From the NCBI GenBank assembly GCA_964491605.1, contig CAZBGY010000021.1, forward strand, positions 1-21,818: a stretch of DNA of 21,818 nucleotides, in the 5' to 3' direction. Made by a program: the position numbers and the translations under genes. Shown here one piece after another: positions 1 through 7,319 of this stretch. Within the stretch, counting starts at the first letter, position 1, and the number at the start of each line of letters is the position of its first letter. The DNA comes from DRYS01 sp964491605 (lineage in GTDB: Archaea > Thermoproteota > CALKCG01 > B24 > DRYS01). Below the pieces are notes generated by a model that worked only from the letters and a program-made list of their open reading frames with translations, searched no databases and was not told the DNA's origin.

Positions 1-40
1 TTTAAATATTTCCTTAGCTTACATTAGATAAGTAAAAAAT

Positions 41-80
41 CTTAAATATGTTTAAATCTTAAAGGTTGAGAATGGTGGTT
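41..80 (+). promoter_or_regulatory. Promoter and ribosome binding site of the glycosidase operon
   Basis: Two AT-rich TATA-like boxes lie at 41-49 (CTTAAATAT) and 51-57 (TTTAAAT). The first would start transcription near 70-73, which leaves the GGTGGTT Shine-Dalgarno-like element at 74-80 inside a short leader before the ATG at 83. A third AT-rich element at 1-10 could serve a gene outside the window. The assignment is by pattern and spacing only. Confidence 0.5.
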
Positions 81-82
81 AT

Positions 83-1120
83 ATGGGAGTGTGGAGTGGT
101 CTATATCCTTTGCAGGCGATATTTGCACGTAGGAGGTTTAGAAAGGTTTTACTGAATCCTCCATGCTTCGATCCGGGTTCCTGGTGTGGTGCTGGGAAGC
201 TCTGGATAGATGAGTATGATGGGGAATACTGGCTTACGAGTAGACCTAGAATGGGTTCTGAGAAGCGTGGCTACGCGGTTGAGATATATAGATCGCGGAA
301 TGGCGAAGATTATAGCCTTGTAACATGGCTAACGAAGGAGGAGTTAAGCGAATCGATCGGAAAAACTGTTCAGAGTATCGAAAATCAGCAACTACTTCGC
401 GATCCTCTCAGCGGTAAATACCATCTTTACCTCTCGGTAGATATCGCTGAAAGGAATGTAGCTGGTGATGAGAAGAGGATATTTGAGAGTAAGTGGGAGA
501 CGTTTCTCCTTGTAGCAGAGGATCCTTCAGGACCTTGGGAGCCGGGGGGTTTCGTGCTTAGGGGGGATAAGGATTATGATAGCGGTGAAGCTAGGGATTG
601 TACGATAGATATAGTTGACGGAAGGTATATCTGTCTATATAAAGCTAGGAAGGCAGGTACAAAGGTTGTTCATACCGCTCTAGCAGTAAGTAGTGATGGA
701 AGGAATTGGGTGAAACTCGGTATCCCCACAGTTGATGGAGAGCATCAGCCAGACTACTTTCTCCTAAACGGCTCGATACATGCAGGTTCGCTAGGCCCCG
801 TATTTATGGGTACTAAAACGTTGGATGTAGTAAACGGAGCTGCACTTACCAAGTATTTCGCAGGCTATGTGATAGATTATAGAAACCTTAACTTGGAGAG
901 TATATTCGTCGCGGAGTGGAAGCCTAGCTCTCGATACGAGCATCCTCAATACCCGATCCATACGTACTGTAATGTTGTTTATGACCCGCTTAGCGATAGA
1001 TGGTTGACGTGGATAGAAGCCGTGGATCCGATCTTAAGCAGAGAGCCTGGCCTTAACACCGAAGTGGATAGGGTACTACTCTATGTTAGCGAAAAGAGGT
1101 GGAAGCTTGTCGAAGATTAG
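83..1120 (+). CDS. GH43/GH130-like five-bladed beta-propeller glycosidase
   Basis: 345 residues resembling the five-bladed beta-propeller glycosidases (clan of GH43, GH32, GH62, GH130). Visible blade-type repeats are an early G-x-GKLWID with DGEYWLTSRPR (about 36-56), RDPLSGKYHLYLSVD (about 106-120), RDCTIDIVDGRYICLY (about 171-186), and a last strand with YDPLSDRWLTWIEA. The acidic residues D107, E169 and D172 are candidates for catalytic or substrate-binding roles, but I cannot assign them. There is no signal peptide, so it should act in the cytoplasm on imported oligosaccharides. It is the first gene of a coupled unit whose second gene starts inside its 3' end. The ATG start is preceded by GGTGGTT. 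Substrate and exact family are unknown; it could be a phosphorylase (GH130-like) rather than a hydrolase. Confidence 0.6.
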   Translation: MGVWSGLYPLQAIFARRRFRKVLLNPPCFDPGSWCGAGKLWIDEYDGEYWLTSRPRMGSEKRGYAVEIYRSRNGEDYSLVTWLTKEELSESIGKTVQSIENQQLLRDPLSGKYHLYLSVDIAERNVAGDEKRIFESKWETFLLVAEDPSGPWEPGGFVLRGDKDYDSGEARDCTIDIVDGRYICLYKARKAGTKVVHTALAVSSDGRNWVKLGIPTVDGEHQPDYFLLNGSIHAGSLGPVFMGTKTLDVVNGAALTKYFAGYVIDYRNLNLESIFVAEWKPSSRYEHPQYPIHTYCNVVYDPLSDRWLTWIEAVDPILSREPGLNTEVDRVLLYVSEKRWKLVED

Positions 1121-2159
1121 GTTCGGCTTCGTCGGTGCAGGAAGAAGGGGGCTTAACCATATAAAGGTAGCTAGTCAGTTTGAGGAAGTATCTCTAGAAG
1201 CGGTATGCGATGTAGATGAGAAGCGGCTTCAGGAGGTTGCATCTACTTACAATGTGAGAATCTACAAGAATCTCGATGAGATGCTAGAAAAGGAGAGGTT
1301 GGATGTTGCCGTTATATCGACGCCTACTCCATTACATGTATCTCAAACCATTAAATGTCTTGAATCAGGTCTTGATGTTTTACTTGAAAAGCCTATCTCT
1401 CTAGATATCGGGGAGGCTAATAAACTCCTGAAGATTGTTAGGGAGAGCGATCGGATAGTAGCCGTTGGCTTCCAACTAAGATACTCGAATTTAGCCGATA
1501 AGGTTAGGGAGGCTATAGATGAAGATACCCTATCCATGATAACCGGTTACTGGTATTGGACTATACCTTTAGTCGGCTGGATTAGACTTAGGAGTCAAGG
1601 TGGGGGGCAGATGGTTGATCAAGCTATACATCTAATCGACCTAGCGAGATTCTTCGCAGGTGAAGTTGAAAGCGTATATGCAGCCTATACAGAGAGGGGT
1701 AGGAATACAGAGGAGGATAGAGCTATGGGCTTCGATAATTGGGCTAGCTACGTAGTATCCTTGAAGTTCGAAAACGGTGTCGTAGGCTGCATCTATAGTA
1801 CATATGCGCTATACCCCGGTATCTTCAGAGCTACAGAGGATAGCTCAGTCGAAGATAAGGCTACAAGGGAATCCTCCGTAGCTATGGATATAATCTGCAG
1901 GGAAATGTTGATTCGCTATATACATCCCTCTGAAGCGAGGATATACCGTAAGGATAGGGGGTGCGAAGTCTATAGGCTACTTAGAGATCCTACAATCGAT
2001 ATGCATAAAGCATTCATCGAAGCCGTGCTGACGAGAGATAAGAAACTATTACGTACACCATACGAAGATTCGTATAAGACTATGGCTATCTCTCTAGCCG
2101 CGAACGAATCCGCTACGACCGGTAGATGCATTCACCTTCCCACATTTCTCTCTAGGTGA
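1107..2159 (+). CDS. Gfo/Idh/MocA family NAD(P)-dependent sugar oxidoreductase
   Basis: The chosen start is the TTG at 1107, because AGGTGG at 1097-1102 sits 4-5 bases before it and the protein then begins directly with the first Rossmann strand (KIRFGFVGAG). An ATG at 1083 in the same frame would add eight residues of no family character. From the TTG the protein has 350 residues: dinucleotide motif GFVGAG (7-12), the family's EKP motif (94-96), and a C-terminal domain with GGG (165-167), D171, H175 and D178 in the GG..D...H..D pattern carrying the catalytic His. The family oxidises or reduces sugars, sugar acids or inositols, or takes part in redox glycoside cleavage. It overlaps the gene before by 14 bases and the gene after by 4 (GTGA), so the three are probably translated together. 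Substrate cannot be told. Confidence 0.85.
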   Translation: MSKIRFGFVGAGRRGLNHIKVASQFEEVSLEAVCDVDEKRLQEVASTYNVRIYKNLDEMLEKERLDVAVISTPTPLHVSQTIKCLESGLDVLLEKPISLDIGEANKLLKIVRESDRIVAVGFQLRYSNLADKVREAIDEDTLSMITGYWYWTIPLVGWIRLRSQGGGQMVDQAIHLIDLARFFAGEVESVYAAYTERGRNTEEDRAMGFDNWASYVVSLKFENGVVGCIYSTYALYPGIFRATEDSSVEDKATRESSVAMDIICREMLIRYIHPSEARIYRKDRGCEVYRLLRDPTIDMHKAFIEAVLTRDKKLLRTPYEDSYKTMAISLAANESATTGRCIHLPTFLSR

Positions 2160-3652
2160 CTCGTTTGGATAAACCCAATATACTCTTGATAGTAATGGAT
2201 ACGCAGAGAGCGGATAACATATCCTGCTACGGTTATCCAAAGGAAACCACACCTAACATAGATAGAATAGCAAGCGAAGGCGCTATATTCCTCAATAATA
2301 TCACACCAGGCATATGGACACTACCATCCCATGCATCCCTATTCACGGGAAGATATGTCTCAGGCCACGGAGCAGATGCCAACTGCGAAGTCCTACCCGT
2401 AGAATTCCCTACTATGGCTGAAATCCTAGGTAGACTAGGCTACCAGACAATAGGCTTCTCGAATAATGGATGGGTAAGTAGGAAAACCGGAGTAGCGAGG
2501 GGGTTTCAGGAATTTTACCTAGTGAGTAGGGAAGCTAGCGGAGAGAGGTTTGTAGAATGGTTTTATGTAGAAGAGGGTTTTAAAGAGATAGGGGAGCGGG
2601 ATAAGGGATCCCTCAAAACGGTAAATGCAGCTATAAGCTGGCTTAAGAGGGCGTGGGATCATGAGAAGCCATTCTTCATGTTTATAAACTTCATAGAACC
2701 ACATGGACCATACTGGCCGCCTGAGCCGTTCAGAAGCCGTTTTCTGCCGTCAGACGTAAGTGAGGATGAGGTTAGATCCGTAGCTAGACTAGAATCGGTT
2801 AATGAATGTATAGATATAAGAGTTGGTGCCTTAAAGCTTAGTGAGAGGGAGTGGCGTATAGAAAAAGCCCTTTACGACGGATGTACGGCCACCCTAGACG
2901 ATAGGATAGGTAAACTCTTCTCGCATTTAGATGAGGAAGGGTTGGCGGATGAAACCTTGATCATAATCACATCTGATCATGGGGATGTCCATGGTGAGCA
3001 TCCTCCGCATGTGGAACATCACCTATGTGCTTACGACGAGCTAGTCCGGGTTCCATTAATCATTAGGTATCCTAAAGCTGTGCCGAAGGCTGTAAGGGTG
3101 AAGTGGATCTCTCAGACACACGATATTTTACCCACCATACTAGATATCCTAGGCGTTAAGGATAAAGAGTATTGGAAGACTTTACAGGGCGTCTCGTTGA
3201 TGCCGAGTATAACAGAGGATCAGCCCGTTAGGGAGTATGCTCTAGTAGAGTATAGTAAATCTATTCAGCAGTTCTTTCTAATATGGAGGAGGCATCCAGA
3301 TTTCGATATAAGACGTTTTAACTATAGAATTAAAGCGCTGAGAAGTTTGAAATACAAATACGTATGGTACTCTAACGGTATGGATGAACTTTACGATCTA
3401 GAAAAGGATCCGGGAGAAACAAATAATATAGCTAGCGAGCAGCCTAGTATGGTAGAGAAGATGAGGTTAGATATGGAAAAGATGCTTCTATCGATCGAGA
3501 CTGTAGACTATGGGGATTTACCAGCATTATCGAGGAGAATCTCCCGATTCGGAGAGATTGCAAAACGAGAGTATAATAGGCTGAGAGCATGGGGCTTCTA
3601 CAGAGATATAAAACCGGCTGAATTACCAAAGGATGAGGATATTGTAATCTAA
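2156..3652 (+). CDS. Sulfatase-family (alkaline phosphatase superfamily) hydrolase with Thr nucleophile position
   Basis: 498 residues of the arylsulfatase-like fold. The N-terminal metal strand is VMDTQRAD (D15, R18, D20), followed by CYGY and PNIDRIASEG. The nucleophile segment reads TLPSHASLFTG (55-65). Later come EPHGPY (H183), the second metal site TSDHGD (D274, H275) and YDELVRVPLIIRYP. In true sulfatases the first residue of the C/S-x-P-S-R motif is the Cys or Ser turned into formylglycine; here it is Thr55, and the Arg is His59. Thr is the direct nucleophile in relatives such as nucleotide pyrophosphatases and phosphopentomutase, so a phosphodiesterase or phosphotransferase role is possible. 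No signal peptide or membrane segment, so cytoplasmic. The GTG start overlaps the stop of the oxidoreductase (GTGA). Confidence 0.8.
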   Translation: MTRLDKPNILLIVMDTQRADNISCYGYPKETTPNIDRIASEGAIFLNNITPGIWTLPSHASLFTGRYVSGHGADANCEVLPVEFPTMAEILGRLGYQTIGFSNNGWVSRKTGVARGFQEFYLVSREASGERFVEWFYVEEGFKEIGERDKGSLKTVNAAISWLKRAWDHEKPFFMFINFIEPHGPYWPPEPFRSRFLPSDVSEDEVRSVARLESVNECIDIRVGALKLSEREWRIEKALYDGCTATLDDRIGKLFSHLDEEGLADETLIIITSDHGDVHGEHPPHVEHHLCAYDELVRVPLIIRYPKAVPKAVRVKWISQTHDILPTILDILGVKDKEYWKTLQGVSLMPSITEDQPVREYALVEYSKSIQQFFLIWRRHPDFDIRRFNYRIKALRSLKYKYVWYSNGMDELYDLEKDPGETNNIASEQPSMVEKMRLDMEKMLLSIETVDYGDLPALSRRISRFGEIAKREYNRLRAWGFYRDIKPAELPKDEDIVI

Positions 3653-3654
3653 AA

Positions 3655-3667
3655 ACTTTATTTTCAT
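3655..3667 (+). terminator. T-rich terminator after the sulfatase-family gene
   Basis: The plus strand becomes T-rich (ACTTTATTTTCAT) three bases after the sulfatase stop codon. Archaeal transcription commonly ends at such U-rich tracts without a hairpin. It lies in the 100-base gap between two convergent genes. Confidence 0.45.
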
Positions 3668-3733
3668 ATCCTCAAAGCGTAAAGTTAGAAAGGACTATAT
3701 GAAGAGAGACTATTAAGCCTTGGGCGCTATAAC

Positions 3734-3748
3734 CATATAAAATAAAAT
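3734..3748 (-). terminator. T-rich terminator after the TauE/SafE gene
   Basis: Read on the minus strand, ATTTTATTTTATATG follows the TauE stop codon after four bases. Together with the T-rich tract of the facing gene it gives this convergent gap a terminator for each direction. The rest of the gap (3668-3733) holds nothing recognisable. Confidence 0.5.
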
Positions 3749-3752
3749 AGAG

Positions 3753-4523
3753 TCATGTAGAGGCTAGAAGTTTGAAGGCGAGTACGATTAGGACCGCAGA
3801 GAAGATTCTTCGCAATTGTTTTTGAGAGAATTTCCTACAAGCCTTTGCACCTAAGGGGGCTGCGGCTACTCCGCCTACAGATAGGATTACAGCCAGAGCT
3901 AGATCGACGTTACCTATCATCCAATGTCTTATAGCTCCGGAGGCTGCTGATCCTATCACAGCCATTAAGCTGGTTCCTATAGCCGTATGGATTGGTGTAT
4001 GCAATACTATGACTAGAAGGGGGACTAGTAGAAACCCTCCACCAACCCCTAGGAGTCCTGAGAGGAAGCCTGTTAGCAGACCAATAGATGCCGCAATCAC
4101 TACTCTACGCCCCGTAGATGCTTCTATACCATTATAGCCTCCACCATACTCACCTATATCTCTTTGAATGATCATCCTTACAGCAGTCCCGAGCAGCATG
4201 ATGGCGAGAAGTAATTCGAGATGTCTCGCCTCGATATATAGGGTTGTGATCGCGCCGATTTGAGCTGTGACTACGCTACTACACGATACTAGTAAGGCTA
4301 GCTTTAGATCGAGATTCCTCTGCCTACGATGTTGGATGAGACCTGAGATCGCTGTGAAAACTATGTATGCTAAACTGCTTCCGATAGCTGTATGTATCGG
4401 AATCCCGGTGAATATTAGTAGCGGTACGAGGATGAAGCCACCGCCAACACCTAGGAAACCTGATAGGAAACCCACTAAGCCACCTATCAATATAACTAGA
4501 ACGATAGAACCTAGATCTTCCAT
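3753..4523 (-). CDS. TauE/SafE family membrane transporter (DUF81)
   Basis: 256 residues, about eight membrane segments, with the internal duplication of the family: GFLSGFLGVGGGF-LVPLL followed by PIHTAIG in the first half (about 18-48) and the near-identical GFLSGLLGVGGGF-LVPLL and PIHTAIG in the second (about 152-183). Members export sulfite, sulfoacetate or other small anions. The start was placed at the ATG at 4523, since the frame extends upstream to 4622 only with polar residues that overlap the previous gene, and GGGGGGTTA lies about seven bases before 4523; an ATG at 4541 is the alternative. It is the last gene of the minus-strand operon, 64 bases after the MobB-like gene. The substrate is not shown by the sequence; a sulfur anion is possible, but the nearby 'sulfatase' may not release sulfate. 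Confidence 0.85.
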   Translation of the reverse strand: MEDLGSIVLVILIGGLVGFLSGFLGVGGGFILVPLLIFTGIPIHTAIGSSLAYIVFTAISGLIQHRRQRNLDLKLALLVSCSSVVTAQIGAITTLYIEARHLELLLAIMLLGTAVRMIIQRDIGEYGGGYNGIEASTGRRVVIAASIGLLTGFLSGLLGVGGGFLLVPLLVIVLHTPIHTAIGTSLMAVIGSAASGAIRHWMIGNVDLALAVILSVGGVAAAPLGAKACRKFSQKQLRRIFSAVLIVLAFKLLAST

Positions 4524-4587
4524 CAAGCTGTAACCCCCCATTATACAGAGACATCTCCAGTAGCCTATATGAATATCTAGATGATGC

Positions 4588-5373
4588 TCATGTAGAGTAT
4601 ACCTCCACCCTGAACTTGACATCCGATCTATTCAGCTTCTCTAATCCCTTAAGACATGAGAGTAGAGCTTTAATAGTTGAAAATACTATCTTCTCTGTGA
4701 ACGTATTCAGTTGGATAGATTCCCCATCGAGTGTAACCTCGACCTTAGAACCCCTACTTAACGTACATAGATAGGGGTTCGCCATACCTCTTAGTATAGC
4801 TGAAGCGAAACCTCTACAATCCCTAAATCCACACCTACCACAATCTAATCCTCCTAGGAAGCGTACAGTCCTATCTAAAGCCATATCTACAAGTATATCG
4901 GCTAGAGGTGTGAGGTTACCTAGATAGAATACCGGCTTACCTATACTATCGATTCTAACATCGCTACTACATACGACTACAGCTATCAGGTCACCTATAT
5001 CGTCTATAGAATCTTCACCGACTCCATCGGTTACACATAGTATCTTTGGGTAGTTAAGCTTTCTAAATCCTTCTATCAAAGTGAAGGATGTCGATGGAAG
5101 TAGATCGAGATATCTATCTATATCACACTCTAATCCTGCTAGGAAGAGTGCAGCTTCATCCTTATAGACGGCTAGAGTTGCTTTAGCACCCGCAGCTCTA
5201 TGCCTCCATGTATCCTTACCGGTTACATCTATAGGGTGGGAGCAGTGTTTAACCGTAGCTACACTATAACCTCTCGATGTCAGTATCCTTGTAAGTTCCT
5301 CTATAACCCTTGTTTTACCAGACCTCCTCCCATATCCTACCATGCATACGGTTAGGCCCGTCCACCTAGACAC
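4588..5373 (-). CDS. mobB: MobB-like P-loop GTPase fused to a four-cysteine Fe-S domain
   Basis: 261 residues in two or three parts. Residues 1-170 are MobB-like: P-loop GYGRRSGKT (13-21), VKH (41-43), GKDTWRHRAAGA (52-63) and EGF (101-103), all typical of MobB, which binds GTP and assists guanylation of molybdenum cofactor. Residues 178-203 carry C-x2-C-x4-C-x16-C (C178, C181, C186, C203), the arrangement of a 4Fe-4S domain of the Fes type. The last 55 residues (VEVTLDG...) form a small unassigned alpha/beta domain. The GTG start at 5373 shares its first base with the stop of the ROK kinase gene, so the two are coupled. An ATG at 5343 would delete the first beta strand and is unlikely. No other molybdenum-cofactor gene is in the window, so the true role may be Mo/W cofactor delivery or something else. 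Confidence 0.8.
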   Translation of the reverse strand: MSRWTGLTVCMVGYGRRSGKTRVIEELTRILTSRGYSVATVKHCSHPIDVTGKDTWRHRAAGAKATLAVYKDEAALFLAGLECDIDRYLDLLPSTSFTLIEGFRKLNYPKILCVTDGVGEDSIDDIGDLIAVVVCSSDVRIDSIGKPVFYLGNLTPLADILVDMALDRTVRFLGGLDCGRCGFRDCRGFASAILRGMANPYLCTLSRGSKVEVTLDGESIQLNTFTEKIVFSTIKALLSCLKGLEKLNRSDVKFRVEVYST

Positions 5374-6365
5374 TAGATCTCACCTTTCAATCCCTTAACA
5401 GCTACAGCCATACCTCCATATAGACCTATATCCGCACCTAGAGGTGTCACAATTATACGTGGAATCCTATTAACCGTGTATCTTCCAACCCATCTATCTA
5501 TGTAGGGTAGTATTAGATCCGAGTTGTAGAGCGCTATCGATCCACCTACCGTTATAAGCTCTGGATCATATACATTGATCACAGATGCAAACCCCATAGC
5601 GTTGATCCTACCTACATCCTCCACGATCTTCATGGAAAATTCATCCCCGCGTCTAGCTAGATCGTAGACGAGCTTCGATGTAACCTTATCTAGGTATCCG
5701 CCGGTTTCCCGGTATAGTAGGCTTGAATACCATAACTCCTCCCTGCTTTCAGCTATAAGCTTCGTATACTTAGGTATACCTGAACCTGAACAGTAGGCTT
5801 CCCAATGCCCTCTACCTCCGCATCCGCATACAAGCTTCTCCTCCATATCGACGACTATATGACCTATCTCATGTGCATTACCATCCTTACCTTTAAGTAA
5901 GTTGTTATCTACGATAACCCCTCCGCCGATACCCGTACTTAGAGTTATGTATACTAGGTTCGCTAGACCTATACCAGCTCCGAACATATGCTCGGCTAGA
6001 GCCGCTGCACTAGCATCGTTTATCATGAATACCGGTACATCGAGAGTATCCTCTACAGGCTTCCTCAAAGGGATTCTATCGATACGAGTCTCCATAGGTA
6101 GATTAGCTACGTTAAATAATTCACCGCTCCTCATATCCATAGGGCCTATCGTAGCTATACCCACAGCAGCTATACTATCGATCCTATACCTATCCATAAT
6201 ACTCTTAGATAACCTGACAACCTGTAGAGCTAGATCGCAGCTACTTCTAAGCTTAACGGTAGACTCTACCACCTTATCGATAAGCCTAGATCCATCCGTT
6301 AGAGCTACTCTTATATTTGTGGCACCTATATCTACGGCTATTATGGGCTTATCGACGCGGAGCAT
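5373..6365 (-). CDS. ROK-family sugar kinase (glucokinase/hexokinase-like)
   Basis: 330 residues. The phosphate-binding strand is AVDIGATNIRVAL (D12, T16, N17), the catalytic pair is N116-D117 (INDASAA), LSTGIGGG (142-149) is the second phosphate loop, and HEIGH (165-169) is followed by the ROK zinc signature CGCGGRGHWEAY (180-191). Compared with the usual C-x-C-G-x-x-G-C-x-E, the third Cys is His187, a change I recall from archaeal ROK hexokinases. The protein probably phosphorylates glucose or a related hexose or amino sugar with ATP. The ATG lies six bases after the stop of the preceding gene, whose GGTTGA end serves as its Shine-Dalgarno; the next gene overlaps by one base. No DNA-binding domain, so it is a kinase rather than a repressor. 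Confidence 0.9.
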   Translation of the reverse strand: MLRVDKPIIAVDIGATNIRVALTDGSRLIDKVVESTVKLRSSCDLALQVVRLSKSIMDRYRIDSIAAVGIATIGPMDMRSGELFNVANLPMETRIDRIPLRKPVEDTLDVPVFMINDASAAALAEHMFGAGIGLANLVYITLSTGIGGGVIVDNNLLKGKDGNAHEIGHIVVDMEEKLVCGCGGRGHWEAYCSGSGIPKYTKLIAESREELWYSSLLYRETGGYLDKVTSKLVYDLARRGDEFSMKIVEDVGRINAMGFASVINVYDPELITVGGSIALYNSDLILPYIDRWVGRYTVNRIPRIIVTPLGADIGLYGGMAVAVKGLKGEI

Positions 6366-6371
6366 AAATTA

Positions 6372-7055
6372 TCAACCTATACTCACATCATACATTCTTA
6401 AAGATCTATCCACCTCCGACTTCACATACGTTAGGATGGATTCTAATAGATCTACGATACTACGTATCGGAGGCTTGGAGAGAGGTGGATGAGTTTTAAC
6501 CATCGATATATGCCAGCGTATAGCTAGCGGAAGCTTATAGTATTCAGCCATACCTTTAATCAAAGCCTCCCTATACATAGTGAACGGCTGATATTCCGGC
6601 GGTATGGAGAAGAGCGATATCGATAGGGATGAAGGCTTAAGTTTAAGCATGCTATTCATGATAGATTCATCACGGTTAAGCTGATCGGTAAGCTCCATAG
6701 ATATTTGTAGATCCGGTATATACGCTTTAAGCTCCTCCAGTATAGGATTTGGTTTGAACAATCGCTTACGGCTATCCCATATACACTCCATAGATTTAAG
6801 CCTTCTGAACACCGGATCATACCTTTCATCCATACTATCCTCATCGCATACAGTGTAAACCGCTAATACAGATGAAACATTATATAACCCAGCAGAACCC
6901 CTACCATAGATCATATAGTCGTAGCGTGAACCCCTAATCTTTAGATAGACGTATCTACCGCTCACAGCGTAAGATTCTGCGAGATCCCCGAGCATCTCTA
7001 CAACTTTAGGCTTTTTAGTATCCCTACTCAATGGTAAGGACCCCCTAACGTCCAA
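6372..7055 (-). CDS. Uncharacterised protein between DUF2116 and ROK kinase genes
   Basis: 227 residues that I do not recognise. The sequence is soluble, with no signal peptide, membrane segment or cysteine cluster. It begins with a Lys-rich piece (DTKKPKVVEMLGDLAES), then a predicted beta-rich part (YVYLKIRGSRYDYMIYGRG), then a mostly helical C-terminal half with LEELKAYIPDLQ, a Pro-Pro segment (SIPPEYQPF) and a final helix (DLLESILTYVKSEVDRSL). The first half resembles a small beta-sheet domain preceding a helical domain, but no fold is claimed. The start codon is TTG at 7055, overlapping the DUF2116 gene by 11 bases; a TTG at 7031 is an alternative, with the G-run around 7041-7045 (minus strand) as possible Shine-Dalgarno. 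Its fixed place in a coupled operon argues that it is real. Confidence 0.75.
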   Translation of the reverse strand: MDVRGSLPLSRDTKKPKVVEMLGDLAESYAVSGRYVYLKIRGSRYDYMIYGRGSAGLYNVSSVLAVYTVCDEDSMDERYDPVFRRLKSMECIWDSRKRLFKPNPILEELKAYIPDLQISMELTDQLNRDESIMNSMLKLKPSSLSISLFSIPPEYQPFTMYREALIKGMAEYYKLPLAIRWHISMVKTHPPLSKPPIRSIVDLLESILTYVKSEVDRSLRMYDVSIG

Positions 7056-7266
7056 AGGACATCATTAAGATCGTTAAAGCTATCATGACAGCTATCATCA
7101 GGTATACGAGCTTCCTCATACGATCAAGCTGCTTCTTCTGCTTCATATCAGCTTCGGCGCATTCGCTAGAACAGTATTCCTTATCCATCGGGATAGCTAC
7201 ACCGCATACCGGGCAATGCTTATGCGGAACTATCCTACTAGATTTCTCATCCTTCTTAGACGACAA
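7045..7266 (-). CDS. DUF2116-type zinc-ribbon protein with one membrane segment
   Basis: 73 residues: a charged N terminus (SSKKDEKSS), a zinc ribbon C-x2-C-x10-C-x3-C (C18, C21, C32, C36; HCPVCG and YCSSEC), a Lys/Arg-rich linker (KQKKQLDRMRK), and one hydrophobic C-terminal segment (about 53-70). This is the layout of the small archaeal DUF2116 proteins, of unknown function, expected to sit in the membrane with the ribbon in the cytoplasm. The TTG start is forced: an in-frame TAA lies two codons upstream, and the next Met would remove the first two cysteines. It heads the minus-strand operon and is followed by an 11-base overlap with the next gene. Confidence 0.8.
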   Translation of the reverse strand: MSSKKDEKSSRIVPHKHCPVCGVAIPMDKEYCSSECAEADMKQKKQLDRMRKLVYLMIAVMIALTILMMSFGR

Positions 7267-7302
7267 CCCTTATCCCACTCGCTAGATTATCTATGCTACG
7301 CT

Positions 7303-7312
7303 TACGTATAAA
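7303..7312 (-). promoter_or_regulatory. TATA-like box of the DUF2116-to-TauE operon
   Basis: On the minus strand TTTATACGTA lies about 37-46 bases before the TTG at 7266, which predicts a transcript start near 7282 and a short leader with GTGGGAT as possible Shine-Dalgarno. This is the only gap of size ahead of the five-gene operon. Confidence 0.5.
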
Positions 7313-7319
7313 GAGTTGC

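Noticed and set aside
1083..1106. ATG at 1083 as the start of the Gfo/Idh gene
   Set aside because: It adds eight residues before the Rossmann strand, whereas AGGTGG is ideally placed before the TTG at 1107. It is not excluded.
3653..3752. Possible small gene or RNA in the 100-base gap between sulfatase and TauE genes
   Set aside because: No start with a convincing frame, no tRNA-like or box C/D pattern; the T-rich tracts at both sides explain it as a terminator region.
4524..4622. N-terminal extension of the TauE protein up to an ATG at 4622
   Set aside because: It would overlap the MobB-like gene by 35 bases with polar, His-rich residues not found in the family; a ribosome binding site precedes 4523.
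5902..6492. 196-residue open frame on the plus strand opposite the ROK kinase gene
   Set aside because: The ROK protein on the other strand has all catalytic and zinc motifs; this frame is low-complexity Ser/Thr/Leu/Ile and crosses a gene junction.
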